From: Dyadobacter sp. UC 10 | GTDB lineage: Bacteria; Bacteroidota; Bacteroidia; Cytophagales; Spirosomataceae | NCBI RefSeq assembly: GCF_008369915.1 | Contig: NZ_VSRN01000001.1 | Location: 4,150,501-4,214,500 of the forward strand | Length of the DNA stretch: 64,000 nt | Direction of reading: 5' to 3' | Part shown: positions 37,730 through 47,194 of the stretch, one piece after another | Numbering within the stretch: the first letter of the stretch is position 1 | Layout: each line of letters opens with the position of its first letter | The notes under the pieces: model-generated | Told to the model about the DNA's origin: nothing | What the model saw: the letters and a program-made list of their open reading frames with translations, nothing else | Database searches by the model: none | Program-made: the position numbers and the translations under genes

Positions 37730-40129
37730 TTGGTGAACAATTCAAGCGAACCTTCAAACTCCGGCAATAAAAATCTTGACAGCCGGGAGAATGGGAACAA
37801 GCAATCAGACCATAGCGAAAGCCGGTTCAGAGATACCATGAAGCAGGCTCCGGTAGGAATAACAATCCTGCGCGGAAAAACTTTTTTGGTTGAAATGGCC
37901 AATGATTCGTACCTGAACATAGTCGCACGCTCCGAAGACGAACTGGTCGGAAAGCTTCTTTTCGACGCCCTGCCTGAAGTGCAGGAATACGTGGAGCCTA
38001 TCCTTAATAACGTACTAGAAACAGGAGAACCCTTTCATGGCGATGAGTTCGAAGTAACGCTCCGGCGACTCGGCAAGACAGAGCAATGCTATTTCAATTT
38101 CATATACAAGCCCCTGGTTGAGCCCTCTGGTGAAATTTCGGGTATTATCGTGGTGGCTACGGAGGTAACCCAGCAGGTTCTGTCAAAACAAAAACTGCAA
38201 AGGAGCGAAAATCAGTTCCGAAACCTGGTAACCCAGTCCCAGTTTGCCAAGGCGATTTTCAAAGGCAAGGATTTCGTGATCAGTATCGCGAATGAAACGA
38301 TGTTGAAGGATTTGTGGAGACGGGCGGAGAAGGACGTAGTCGGCCGAAAATTGTTCGATGTATTTCCGGAACTGGAACAACAGAAGTTTGGCGCGGCACT
38401 GAAAAACGTATTTGAAACCGGTAAGATCTACAGAGAAAATGAAGCCGTCGCTTTCGTAGACGGGCCGGATGGAACGCGGACCTTTTATCTCGATTACCAA
38501 TATGCCCCGATATTCGAGCTAGACGGGAAAGTGGGCGCAATTATGGTATCAGCTAATGATGTGACGGAAAAGGTGAAATTTCGTCAGCAGATTTCAGACG
38601 CGGCTGACCGGCTTTCCCTGGCGACCGATGGTACCAAGCTAGCTACCTGGGATCTGAACCTGCAAACGAAAGACATTATCTATTCCGGTCGCCTGGCTAC
38701 CTTATTCGGGTATGATGAGTATAAACTGCTGACCCACGCGGAATTGAGGGACCACGTGCATCCCGACGACAGGTTTTCCATTGTTGAAAAAGCGTTTGAG
38801 CAAGCTCTGAAAACAGGCAGTTACTATTACGAAGCCAGGGTAATTCACCCGGATAAATCTATTCACTGGATCAGAACGCAAGGGAAGGTACTTTATCAGG
38901 ACAACCATATTCCCCATCGCATGCTGGGTACCATGATGGACATTACCGACCGCAAAGAGTCGGAACTCGCGCTGAAAACCAGTGAGGGCAAATTCAGGAC
39001 ACTGGCAGATTCGATGCCCCAGTTTGTCTGGACCGGTGACCGGGAGGGAAATCTAAATTACTTTAATAAATCTGTCTACGACTATACCGGGCTTACCCCT
39101 GCCGAAATGCACAAGCATTTATGGCGGCATATTGTGCATCCCGACGATCTGAAAGAAAACACACGCCTTTGGAACATTTCTATCGAAAATGGGACTGATT
39201 TTGTGCGGGAGCATCGTTTGAGAAGGTTTGACGGTGAATTCAGATGGAAGTTGAGCCGGGCGATCCCTCAAAGAAATCCGGATGGAACCATTATGATGTG
39301 GGTCGGTACGAGCACGGATATTCATGAGAGCAAGCTTTTTATAGATCAACTTGAAACTAAGGTCCAGCAGCGTACCAAAGAATTGACGGTTGCCAATAAC
39401 GAACTGATCAAGACGAACATGGAGCTTGCCCAGTTTGCCTACGTAGCAAGTCACGATTTACAGGAGCCGCTCCGGAAAATCCAGACTTTTGCTACGCGTA
39501 TCCTGGAAACGGAGCTGGGGAATCTGTCCGAAAAAGGAAGGGATTACTTCAACAGAATGCAGGCATCATCGGCCCGCATGCAGCAGCTGATCGTAGATCT
39601 CCTGGCGTTTTCACGTGCCAATGCGATTGAAAAGCATTTTGAAAAAACTGATTTAAACGAAGTGCTGAAAATTGCACAGGAACAACTTGCGGAGGTAATC
39701 CTGCAAAAGAACGCAGTAATAAAGAGTGACGTCTTGCCCCACCAAAATGTGATCGTGTACCAGTTCGAGCAGCTTTTTACCAACATTATTGCCAATGCGC
39801 TGAAATTTGTAAGACCGGGGGAAAGGCCAATTATAGAGATCAAAACCGGACAGATCGCGGGGCATCTGATTCCACTTTCTGAGGCAGACTCAGGTCTGAA
39901 TTACACATACATTTCGTTTTCCGACAATGGCATCGGGTTTGATCAGCAATTCAAGGACCGCATTTTTCAGGTATTCCAGCGATTGCATGGCAGAAGTTCT
40001 TATGACGGGACGGGCATTGGTCTGGCGATTTGTAAGAAGATTGTTGAAAACCATAAAGGTCTGCTCGACGCCATAGGGAAACCTGGTATTGGGGCTACCT
40101 TCATCATTTATCTACCGGAAGCGCATTAA
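37730..40129 (+). CDS. multi-PAS sensor histidine kinase
   Basis: A 799-aa cytoplasmic kinase with four PAS/PAC units (about 36-150, 165-285, 290-410, 420-540), a short coiled coil (LETKVQQRTKELTVANNELI), HisKA with His575 in VASHDLQEPLRKIQTF, and an ATPase domain (SFSDNGIGFDQQ, then GTGIGLAICKKIVENH). The HDLQEPLRKI form is the phytochrome-like kinase type. The start is GTG 37730; ATG 37838 would remove 36 low-complexity residues. The partner is likely the receiver encoded just upstream. Its stop overlaps the stop of the convergent EamA gene. Confidence 0.9.
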   Translation: MVNNSSEPSNSGNKNLDSRENGNKQSDHSESRFRDTMKQAPVGITILRGKTFLVEMANDSYLNIVARSEDELVGKLLFDALPEVQEYVEPILNNVLETGEPFHGDEFEVTLRRLGKTEQCYFNFIYKPLVEPSGEISGIIVVATEVTQQVLSKQKLQRSENQFRNLVTQSQFAKAIFKGKDFVISIANETMLKDLWRRAEKDVVGRKLFDVFPELEQQKFGAALKNVFETGKIYRENEAVAFVDGPDGTRTFYLDYQYAPIFELDGKVGAIMVSANDVTEKVKFRQQISDAADRLSLATDGTKLATWDLNLQTKDIIYSGRLATLFGYDEYKLLTHAELRDHVHPDDRFSIVEKAFEQALKTGSYYYEARVIHPDKSIHWIRTQGKVLYQDNHIPHRMLGTMMDITDRKESELALKTSEGKFRTLADSMPQFVWTGDREGNLNYFNKSVYDYTGLTPAEMHKHLWRHIVHPDDLKENTRLWNISIENGTDFVREHRLRRFDGEFRWKLSRAIPQRNPDGTIMMWVGTSTDIHESKLFIDQLETKVQQRTKELTVANNELIKTNMELAQFAYVASHDLQEPLRKIQTFATRILETELGNLSEKGRDYFNRMQASSARMQQLIVDLLAFSRANAIEKHFEKTDLNEVLKIAQEQLAEVILQKNAVIKSDVLPHQNVIVYQFEQLFTNIIANALKFVRPGERPIIEIKTGQIAGHLIPLSEADSGLNYTYISFSDNGIGFDQQFKDRIFQVFQRLHGRSSYDGTGIGLAICKKIVENHKGLLDAIGKPGIGATFIIYLPEAH

Positions 40130-41013
40130 GTATCCTTATCTGTGTTTTCAATGACTCCTATTTGCTTTTTGTTTTGGTAGGTAATTGCAATGCCCACCAG
40201 GATCACGACCCCGCCGATTATCATTTGCAGTGTAATTTTTTCGCCAATAAATATCCAGGCAAACAACCCGCTCACAACCGCCTGACTTAGCAGGCTGAGT
40301 GACACCCGCTTGGCATCCATTTTCTGTACTGCATAATTGAGAGCCAGCCACCCGATCAGCTGGCAAATCAGTCCTTGTATTACGAAAATACTCCATATTT
40401 CTGGTTCGAAACCGGAGATTGGCTGTCCGAAGAAAATACAGATCAGAAAAAGATAAATACTTGAAGCGGCCATATTGACCGTCATAAAAGTCACGATATC
40501 CACTTTGTCGAGCACTGATTTGCTTAAAATCATGTACGCCGCATACAGCACACCCGACAGCATTGCCAGGCCAAATCCGGCATCCAGTTTCATTTCCAGA
40601 AAATGATCAAACCCGATCAGGATGACAATACCTGCCAGGGCTACGACCGTTCCTGCCCAAAAAGTAGCTCTTGGTTTATCCGGCAGGAACAGGAATGACC
40701 AGACGCCTACCCAAACAGGGGAAAGATTGGCGAGCAAAGTGGCTTGTGTTACATTGGAAAGTGTTATCGATAAATTCCAGACTGCTATATCGGAGGCAAA
40801 AATGATCCCGCAAAGAATGATCGGCAGCCAGAGCGCACGGGCAGGCCAGGTGAATTTTTTTGTAAAAAAGACGTAGGGAAGTATCAGTAAAAAACCGAAA
40901 AACATGCGATAGAAGGCAGAGGTAATACCGGATACCGGTGCCCATTTCACGAGAACAGGGAAAATACTGATGCTGATCAGGCCTACGATAAGTGCTACTC
41001 TGGGATTCAACAT
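40126..41013 (-). CDS. EamA/DMT family transporter
   Basis: A 295-aa, ten-helix drug/metabolite transporter with two EamA repeats (about 5-140 and 150-285). SAFYRMFFGFLLILPYVF and LANLSPVWVGVWSFLFLPDK mark the first, FVIQGLICQLIGWLALNYAV and ALLSQAVV-like stretch GEKITLQMIIGGVVILVGIA mark the second. The substrate is unknown. The start codon is only 2 nt from the start of a divergent gene. Confidence 0.9.
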   Translation of the reverse strand: MLNPRVALIVGLISISIFPVLVKWAPVSGITSAFYRMFFGFLLILPYVFFTKKFTWPARALWLPIILCGIIFASDIAVWNLSITLSNVTQATLLANLSPVWVGVWSFLFLPDKPRATFWAGTVVALAGIVILIGFDHFLEMKLDAGFGLAMLSGVLYAAYMILSKSVLDKVDIVTFMTVNMAASSIYLFLICIFFGQPISGFEPEIWSIFVIQGLICQLIGWLALNYAVQKMDAKRVSLSLLSQAVVSGLFAWIFIGEKITLQMIIGGVVILVGIAITYQNKKQIGVIENTDKDT

Positions 41014-41015
41014 AA

Positions 41016-41402
41016 ATGAATAAATTCACACCAAAGATAAACAATCGTAAACCTGTGGTATTAAGGGATATTGACCGATTTTTCTGGGAGAAGCCTGAAC
41101 CGGCAAAAAGTTGTTTAAATGCACTCAGGCATTACATTCTCGCATTTGATCCCGAGATCACGGAGGTATGGAGATATAGCATGCCGTTTTACCTGCTGCG
41201 TGGAAAAAGGATCTGCTATATCTGGACCGAAAAAAGGACGGGCAGGCCGTATCTGGGAATAGTGGACGGCAAATTGGTGGACCATCCGCAGCTACTCGCA
41301 GAAAAACGATCGCGTATGAAGATCTTTCTGATCGAACCCGCCGAAGACCTGCCCGTGGATACGCTACGTGAGATTTTACAAATGGCGATCTCGCTCCGGT
41401 AG
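41016..41402 (+). CDS. DUF1801 domain protein
   Basis: A 128-aa protein with the DUF1801/YdhG-like pattern: DRFFWEKPEPAKSCLNALRH, ITEVWRYSMPFYLLRGKRIC and YLGIVDGKL. It is related to a small iron-chaperone-like fold (frataxin-like), but the function is not established. The ATG lies 2 nt from the divergent EamA start, so its promoter must sit inside the EamA coding sequence. Confidence 0.78.
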   Translation: MNKFTPKINNRKPVVLRDIDRFFWEKPEPAKSCLNALRHYILAFDPEITEVWRYSMPFYLLRGKRICYIWTEKRTGRPYLGIVDGKLVDHPQLLAEKRSRMKIFLIEPAEDLPVDTLREILQMAISLR

Positions 41403-41405
41403 TTT

Positions 41406-42506
41406 TTAATGCTGACTGCGTGCCTCGGACTTTGACGTCGCGGGCTTGGCGCGATCATATTGAATAGGCCAGGTAATGTCTTCACCCAGTTCATGCGCAG
41501 CGTGCAGTGGAAAATAGGGGTCACGCAAGAGCTCACGGGCCATAACAATCAGGTCAGCCTCGTTGTTCTGTAATATTTCCTCTGCCTGCGCAGCTTCTGT
41601 AATCAGTCCGACGGCACCAGTGATAGCACCGGTCTCTCTTTTTATTTTGGCTGAAAATGGTACCTGGTAAGACGGCCCAATCGGTATTTTCGCATTTGAT
41701 ACCAAACCGCCGGACGAAACATCAATCAGTGCCACGCCTTTTTCTTTCAATATCGCAGACAGCCTGGTCGATTGCGCCTCATCCCAGCCATTTTCCGCCC
41801 AGTCTGTCGCTGATATCCGCACAAAAATGGGCAGGTCTTGCGGCCATACCTTTTGCACTGATTCCAGAATTTCCAACAAAAAGCGTATCCTATTCTCGAA
41901 GCCGCCACCATATTGATCGTTCCGCTGGTTACTAAGCGGGGAAAGGAATTGATGGACAAGGTATCCGTGCGCCGCATGGATCTCAATGACTTTGAATCCT
42001 GCTTTTAAAGCGCGTTGCGCTGCTTCTGCAAAATCGGAGATTACCTTATTTATTCCGGGCTGGTCGAGTTCAAGCGGGGCGTCTTCGTTGGCATGAAACG
42101 CAATAGGAGAGGCACTCAGCGTTTTCCAGCCGCCCTGGTCCAGTGGTACTTGTCCGCGGCCTTTCCAGGCCGGATAGGTGCTGGCTTTCCGGCCCGCGTG
42201 GGCAAGTTGTACACCCGGTACCGTGCCCTGGGCTGAAATAAAATCCGTAATCTGCTTTAACTTTTCAATGTGAGCATCTTTCCAGATGCCCAAATCTTCG
42301 GGCGAAATTCTTCCTTCGGCAGAAACTGCGGTAGCCTCAGCGATAATCAATGCTGCACCGCCGACCGCGCGGCTTCCCAGGTGAACCAGGTGCCAGTCAT
42401 TTGCAAACCCGTCGACGGAAGAGTATTGGCACATCGGGGAGACCACAATGCGGTTTTTTAATTCAATGCTTTTTAATGTTATCGGCGTAAAAAGGAGTGA
42501 TGACAT
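41406..42506 (-). CDS. NADH:flavin oxidoreductase, Old Yellow Enzyme (YqjM/NamA-like)
   Basis: A 366-aa FMN TIM-barrel reducing activated alkenes. LFTPITLKSIELKNRIVVSP and MCQYSSVDGFANDWHLVHLG give the class III OYE start with the flavin-tuning Cys. GVQLAHAGRKASTYP and EIHAAHGYLVHQFLSPLSNQ (the H-x-x-H substrate pair) and the late LIVMARELLRDPYFP complete it. The 41403 boundary shows a convergent, nearly touching DUF1801 gene. The physiological substrate is unknown. Confidence 0.93.
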   Translation of the reverse strand: MSSLLFTPITLKSIELKNRIVVSPMCQYSSVDGFANDWHLVHLGSRAVGGAALIIAEATAVSAEGRISPEDLGIWKDAHIEKLKQITDFISAQGTVPGVQLAHAGRKASTYPAWKGRGQVPLDQGGWKTLSASPIAFHANEDAPLELDQPGINKVISDFAEAAQRALKAGFKVIEIHAAHGYLVHQFLSPLSNQRNDQYGGGFENRIRFLLEILESVQKVWPQDLPIFVRISATDWAENGWDEAQSTRLSAILKEKGVALIDVSSGGLVSNAKIPIGPSYQVPFSAKIKRETGAITGAVGLITEAAQAEEILQNNEADLIVMARELLRDPYFPLHAAHELGEDITWPIQYDRAKPATSKSEARSQH

Positions 42507-42525
42507 GATGATGTGTTGAACGTAC

Positions 42526-42726
42526 CTATTTAATGATTTTAACGCGGCCTATTTCGCCGCTTTCGAGCCGGACTTTGATACCATGCGTATGAACGGGAGC
42601 TTTGGTCAGGATATCCCTGACAATCCCGTGTGTTAATGTCCCGCTGCGCTGGTCCTTTTTCAAAACGATCGCAACCGAAATGCCGGGTTTGATATTCTTT
42701 CTTTCTGTTCCTGATAATCCTTCCAT
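42526..42726 (-). CDS. ywbE: YwbE family protein
   Basis: A 66-aa protein matching YwbE (DUF2196): RKNIKPGISVAIVLKKDQRS and HGIVRDILTKAPVHTHGIKV span nearly all of it. It has an SH3-like/KOW-like composition and unknown function. ATG 42726 gives a 1-nt gap to the upstream FUSC gene stop at 42728; GTG 42735 would overlap it. It is probably cotranscribed with the FUSC gene. Confidence 0.85.
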   Translation of the reverse strand: MEGLSGTERKNIKPGISVAIVLKKDQRSGTLTHGIVRDILTKAPVHTHGIKVRLESGEIGRVKIIK

Positions 42727-42727
42727 T

Positions 42728-44965
42728 TCAAACACTGGCTGCCTTTATTTTTTGTAAAATTTTAATTTCGTCTATCGTAATCGTGCTGATCAATTCGAAA
42801 AGTCCGTTGATGGTTTTCAAATCAGATAACCTTTTCCTCGACGGCGATTGATCTGCCTTTTCAATACCCAGCTCTTTAATTTCCTTTTTCCGCTGCGCAA
42901 GCAGCTCGATCAGCTTCTGGTTCTGCGGCAGTGACTCCCTTGCGATTTCGAAGCTGTTGCTTGCTTTGCCTTCTATCACATCTGCTGCGGCAAGCAGCTG
43001 TCTGTCTATCTGCCTGATCATCAGTTCAAATTCCATTGAAAATTCGGAATAATCCAGCATCTGCGCATAAGTTGACAGGGACGCGATATAGGATGTAAGC
43101 ATGTGGCTGGTGGCCACAAACTGGTGGTACTCCTCCATATTCAACTGCTGTCTCTTGGGTTCGGAAAGCATTTTCTGAAAATTGTCGGAAAGGTTGGCCA
43201 TCGCGATAATGGCATCTTTCCGGCTGATTTTCAGATCATTGATATTGAGTTGCTTGCCGGTAAATTTGGCGGCGACAAGGTCAAAATACCTGCGGTTCGC
43301 ATCCAGCGCATCTTTTATATACTGATTGATCTGCGAATGTTCCCAAACCGGCAATACGTAAGAAGAAATCACGTAGGCGATCACTGATCCGATAATAGTG
43401 TCGATTACCCGATCTTCCAGTACGGATTGAATATGGTTTGGATTCAAAAAATTGAAAGAAAGTATGACGTAAAGCGTAATGGAAGTTGAGGCGATGAAAT
43501 AGTTGATTTTCAAAAAACTATAAGCCAAGATCATGGCAAGCATCATGAAGATAAAAAGCGCAGTACTGTCCTTGATCAGATATAGCATCAGAAAGCCGGT
43601 CGCTACTCCGAGCAACGTACCTCCGATCCTGTGAATGTTCCGCTTTTTGGTGATACTGAATGCAGGTTTCAATATCACAACAATGGTCAGCAATATCCAG
43701 TAACCATGTCCGAGCTCGAAAAAAAGAGAGGCTATATATCCGACCAGTAATCCAAGTGTGACCCGTACCGCATGCCGGAAATGACTTGATTTGAGCGAAA
43801 GGTTATCAAGTAAAATCCGCGGATGGTATTCCTGTTTGGGGATAAAATTATCTCCCTCGACATTCAAAGAATATCCTTTTCCTACCTCCGCATCGTAGGT
43901 AGTGGCGCGGTGCATTTTCTTCACGCGCTCGGTCACGTCCTGTAAGCTGTTGAGGATCTGACGCAGCATGATAAAATCCTCCATATTTTCATGCGTCATT
44001 TTGTATTCACGCATCCGCTCAAATGCTTTCTGACATTTGTTGAATGCTTCGTCCAGATCTCGGCGCGGGTGGGAGGCGAAGCCGCTTTGAACTGCTATTC
44101 CAATCGTCTGGATCTCTTCCGCCAGCCAGGTAATATATGTTCCGAAAAGCCGGAGCACTTTGGTGTCGTCAAATGCCCGGTGCAGGTTCGAATAGTTTTG
44201 CTGAGAATTGAGTATGCGTTCAAAAAGGTCAATGCTGTCAAGGAACATCAGCATCAGGATCCGACTTTTATTGGTCGATTCTGTTACTATCTCACGGGTT
44301 TTAAAAAGTATCTCTCTCAGATTTTCATGATTCTCTCTCAAAAGAACCTGCTGGCGTACCATTCTGTTAAACAGTTCGTCATAATCGGGGTTCGCGAAAT
44401 AATAGTCGGCTTTAATGGACAGCAATTTGCCCAGCTCAATAAAATTTTCTCCCAAAAGCTGCTGGATCAGTTTGTAGGGCAGCAGTTTTTGAAGGATCAT
44501 AAAAAGTGCGAAATACCATATCCCGCCAGCTGCGAATATCGCAGCAGTACGCAGGACCATATTACCACTGAGGTGATCGTCGATATTAAATACGAACACG
44601 AGCAAGGCGATCAATCCAATGCTGTTCACCCGGTTACCGTACACGCCGACCAGGGAGAAAAGCATTCCAAAAACGATGATTTCAATGAAGATGACGAAGT
44701 GCAGGTGTCGCAGAAACCCGGTAATGCAGGCGACTACAAAACAGGTAGCAATCGCAACGAGCAATGCATTACGCCTGCGATGATAGGGGCCGGGATTATC
44801 CGTCGCCCCGATGATCAGCGTTCCCAGCGGAAATGCAATCATGTCGCTGAGGATGCCGTAATGTTGGAAGATTAGACTTGGTATGATCGCGCCCAGGGTC
44901 AGGCGCACTCCCGTCGACAGGTTATGACTAAAAATGAATTTTTTAAATTCGTCGAGGTAATTCAT
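42728..44965 (-). CDS. FUSC family inner membrane transporter (YccS-like)
   Basis: A 745-aa protein with two bundles of transmembrane helices (about 15-150 and 400-530), each followed by a helical cytoplasmic part, the usual plan of YccS/YhfK and aromatic acid efflux (FUSC) proteins. VRVTLGLLVGYIASLFFELG and GHGYWILLTIVVILKPAFSI, then KRNIHRIGGTLLGVATG, match the second FUSC block. The substrate is unknown. A 23-kb sequence context gives no clue beyond the small YwbE partner. Confidence 0.88.
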   Translation of the reverse strand: MNYLDEFKKFIFSHNLSTGVRLTLGAIIPSLIFQHYGILSDMIAFPLGTLIIGATDNPGPYHRRRNALLVAIATCFVVACITGFLRHLHFVIFIEIIVFGMLFSLVGVYGNRVNSIGLIALLVFVFNIDDHLSGNMVLRTAAIFAAGGIWYFALFMILQKLLPYKLIQQLLGENFIELGKLLSIKADYYFANPDYDELFNRMVRQQVLLRENHENLREILFKTREIVTESTNKSRILMLMFLDSIDLFERILNSQQNYSNLHRAFDDTKVLRLFGTYITWLAEEIQTIGIAVQSGFASHPRRDLDEAFNKCQKAFERMREYKMTHENMEDFIMLRQILNSLQDVTERVKKMHRATTYDAEVGKGYSLNVEGDNFIPKQEYHPRILLDNLSLKSSHFRHAVRVTLGLLVGYIASLFFELGHGYWILLTIVVILKPAFSITKKRNIHRIGGTLLGVATGFLMLYLIKDSTALFIFMMLAMILAYSFLKINYFIASTSITLYVILSFNFLNPNHIQSVLEDRVIDTIIGSVIAYVISSYVLPVWEHSQINQYIKDALDANRRYFDLVAAKFTGKQLNINDLKISRKDAIIAMANLSDNFQKMLSEPKRQQLNMEEYHQFVATSHMLTSYIASLSTYAQMLDYSEFSMEFELMIRQIDRQLLAAADVIEGKASNSFEIARESLPQNQKLIELLAQRKKEIKELGIEKADQSPSRKRLSDLKTINGLFELISTITIDEIKILQKIKAASV

Positions 44966-45054
44966 ATTATTCTATAAAAATGCCCTTATCGTTAACTGAG
45001 GCATATTTTAATTGACTATTGATGAAGTGTTGCAATTAATTTAACAATGATTCT

Positions 45055-45258
45055 TTATTTTTTACCGCAGTATTTTTTAGCAACATAGACCTGCTTATTT
45101 GTACTTGGATCAACCCAAAAACATTTTCCGAGCTTCGTCTGGTAATACATATTGCCGTTAATGGCCATTCCTGTTGCTTTCGCCCGCTTAAACGGATCGT
45201 TCGGTTCGCACCCGGTCAATATACCGACAAGTACAAGAAGTAAAAGTTTCGTTTGCAT
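45055..45258 (-). CDS. small lipoprotein, unknown function
   Basis: A 67-aa protein with a lipoprotein signal: MQTKLLLLVLVGILTGC, lipid Cys17. The mature part (about 50 aa) has two Cys (GKCFWVDPSTNKQVYVAKKYC) that could form a disulfide. I do not recognise the family. An upstream start at 45282 adds eight residues before the signal and is less likely. Confidence 0.6.
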   Translation of the reverse strand: MQTKLLLLVLVGILTGCEPNDPFKRAKATGMAINGNMYYQTKLGKCFWVDPSTNKQVYVAKKYCGKK

Positions 45259-45354
45259 TACCTTATAGGGTCTGTCTAGCAATTACAGCAACAATATCAA
45301 AAAATATGGCAACAGGTGAAAATCCATTCGATTTATTGCTAATTGCCATCTACG

Positions 45355-45376
45355 AAAAAAGGGGCTTTTGGCCCCT
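45355..45376 (-). terminator. intrinsic terminator of the T9SS cargo gene
   Basis: On the minus strand AGGGGC pairs with GCCCCT (45360-45365 and 45371-45376, loop of five) followed by six U. It lies about 170 nt after the stop at 45547. Confidence 0.7.
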
Positions 45377-45546
45377 GATCTCCACTTTACTTTTCTGTTG
45401 ATTAAAACATGGCAATTTGAAATCTGATCCGTTTTGTAGTTGCAACCCATTTGCTTGCCCGGCAGGTCGGTAACTTCTCCTGCGCCCGCAGTTTGTCTCA
45501 GCTCATTAAAGAATCACCTGGCCCACACTTTTGATAGTCTCCGCCA

Positions 45547-47085
45547 TTACTCGACAACCAGGCGGTGCTCTCGCAATAGTCCCCGTTCTTCAACGGTAAT
45601 GATGTAAACACCCGCCGGTAGTTGGGCTCTCGTTTTCAGCAGCAGGTTACCGCCCTGAACGCCCTTCTTTTGCAAGGGAAAAGAGCCACCGTCCACATGA
45701 TAGAAGCCCACCTTCGCCGTTTCAGGTTCGTCCAGGCGAAGCGTAAACTCATCACCGCCAACCACCGGGTTGGGGTATACCCCATAGGGTTCATCGCGGA
45801 TGACCACTGATATGGCCGGGTATACCGTCTTCTTGCCGCTCAGGTCAGTCTGAGTAAGCCGGTAGTAGCTGGTGCCCTGGTAAGGCAACTGGTCGATGAG
45901 CTGGTAATCCTTGCGGGTGCTGCTGTTGGCCGATAGCTCCCCCACCTGGCCCACTTTTTCAAACGCGCGCAGGTCCTTACTGCGCTCAATGAGAAACCCG
46001 CCGTTGTCCGATTCAATGGCGGTGGACCAGTTCAGGATCACCTTACGGTTGGGCTGGGCCTTGGCCGTAAAGGAAATCAGGCTGACCGGCAGTGGATCAG
46101 CACTGCACACCGATAACCCGCCCGCGGTAGCGACATAAATCATTTGGCCCATCACGTTCACGTCATACACATAATTATTCCTTAGCCCATTGGCGGTAGT
46201 CATATTGGTAAAGCTGTTGCCCCCGTCGGTCGAAATCGATAACCCGTTAGCGGTAGCTGCATACACCGTTGACCCCATCACGTACACTGCATTCACATAA
46301 TCATCCCCCAGCTCATTGGCGGTAGTCCTGTTGGTAAAGCTGTTGCCCCCGTCGGTCGAAATCGATAACCCGTTAGCGGTAGCTGCATACACCGTTGACC
46401 CCATCACGTACACTGCATTCACATAATCATCCCCCAGCCCATTGGCGGTAGTCCTGTTGGTAAAGCTGTTGCCCCCGTTGGTCGAAATCGATAACCCGCC
46501 AGCGGTAGCTGCGTACACCGTTGACCCCATCACGTACACGGCATTCACACCATCATCCCCCAGCCCATTGGCGGTAGTCCTGTTGGTAAAGCTGTTGCCC
46601 CCGTCTGTCGAAATCGATAACCCGCCAGCGGTAGCGGCATACACCGTTGACCCCACCACGTATACTGCACTCACATACTCATGCCCCAGCCCACTGGCGG
46701 TAGTCCTGTAGGTAAAGTTGCTGCCCCCGTCGGTCGAAATATATAACCCAAACCCATCTTGGGTTCCGGCATATATCGTCTGGCCCACCGCGTACAAGCC
46801 ATTCGCATTAAAACCCCCATATCCTGGAATCATTGCGACAAAGTTATTGCGCCCCTCGGGCGAAATATATAAACCGTCATTGGTCCCCGCATACACCGTT
46901 TGGTCCTGCGTGTACAAGGAATATATAGTCTGACCCATCATCCCCCCATTGCCGAAGGTGCGAAAGGCATCACAGAAAGGGCCATCTTGCGCGGTAACAC
47001 GCTGGGGCGAAAGACCCATAACCAGGCTTAGCAAAAGCAGCCAATGCCATTTGTTTAAACGTAGTAAAGTTTGGTTTATAAGCAT
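45547..47085 (-). CDS. secreted repeat protein with T9SS C-terminal sorting domain
   Basis: A 512-aa protein with a signal peptide (about 1-32). The body is a set of BNR/sialidase-like beta-propeller units; five of about 42 aa are nearly identical (VYVMGSTVYAATANGLSIST, then DGGNSFTNRTTANGLGDDY). Next comes a fibronectin-like stretch (LPVSLISFTAKAQPNRKVIL), then a type A sorting domain (about 435-512: YGVYPNPVVGGDEFTLRL and LPAGVYIITV). The type IX secretion system would export it to the surface. The function is unknown; the repeats suggest binding or display. Confidence 0.85.
   Translation of the reverse strand: MLINQTLLRLNKWHWLLLLSLVMGLSPQRVTAQDGPFCDAFRTFGNGGMMGQTIYSLYTQDQTVYAGTNDGLYISPEGRNNFVAMIPGYGGFNANGLYAVGQTIYAGTQDGFGLYISTDGGSNFTYRTTASGLGHEYVSAVYVVGSTVYAATAGGLSISTDGGNSFTNRTTANGLGDDGVNAVYVMGSTVYAATAGGLSISTNGGNSFTNRTTANGLGDDYVNAVYVMGSTVYAATANGLSISTDGGNSFTNRTTANELGDDYVNAVYVMGSTVYAATANGLSISTDGGNSFTNMTTANGLRNNYVYDVNVMGQMIYVATAGGLSVCSADPLPVSLISFTAKAQPNRKVILNWSTAIESDNGGFLIERSKDLRAFEKVGQVGELSANSSTRKDYQLIDQLPYQGTSYYRLTQTDLSGKKTVYPAISVVIRDEPYGVYPNPVVGGDEFTLRLDEPETAKVGFYHVDGGSFPLQKKGVQGGNLLLKTRAQLPAGVYIITVEERGLLREHRLVVE
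46140..46745. repeat. 126-bp tandem repeats, about five units
   Basis: The segment TTGGTAAAGCTGTTGCCCCC recurs with exactly 126-nt spacing at about 46205, 46331, 46457 and 46583, and a diverged copy is at 46709. The inner units are almost identical at DNA level. The unit equals 42 codons, so copy number can change without breaking the frame of the secreted protein. Confidence 0.92.
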
Positions 47086-47194
47086 AATGGTTTGTAAAAC
47101 AGTTAAAAATAGTACCTTCTAACAAATGTGTCCTGGATTTAATAACGTATGAGGATCGAATGATTTTTGTGGTGACTAAACCTTGAAAAATTGA

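Noticed and set aside
43991-44875. A 294-codon + strand frame opposite the FUSC transporter gene
   Set aside because: Antisense to a coherent membrane protein; its composition is not protein-like.
46140-46745. Tandem repeats as a CRISPR array
   Set aside because: The unit is 126 nt without distinct spacers and stays in frame inside a secreted protein gene.
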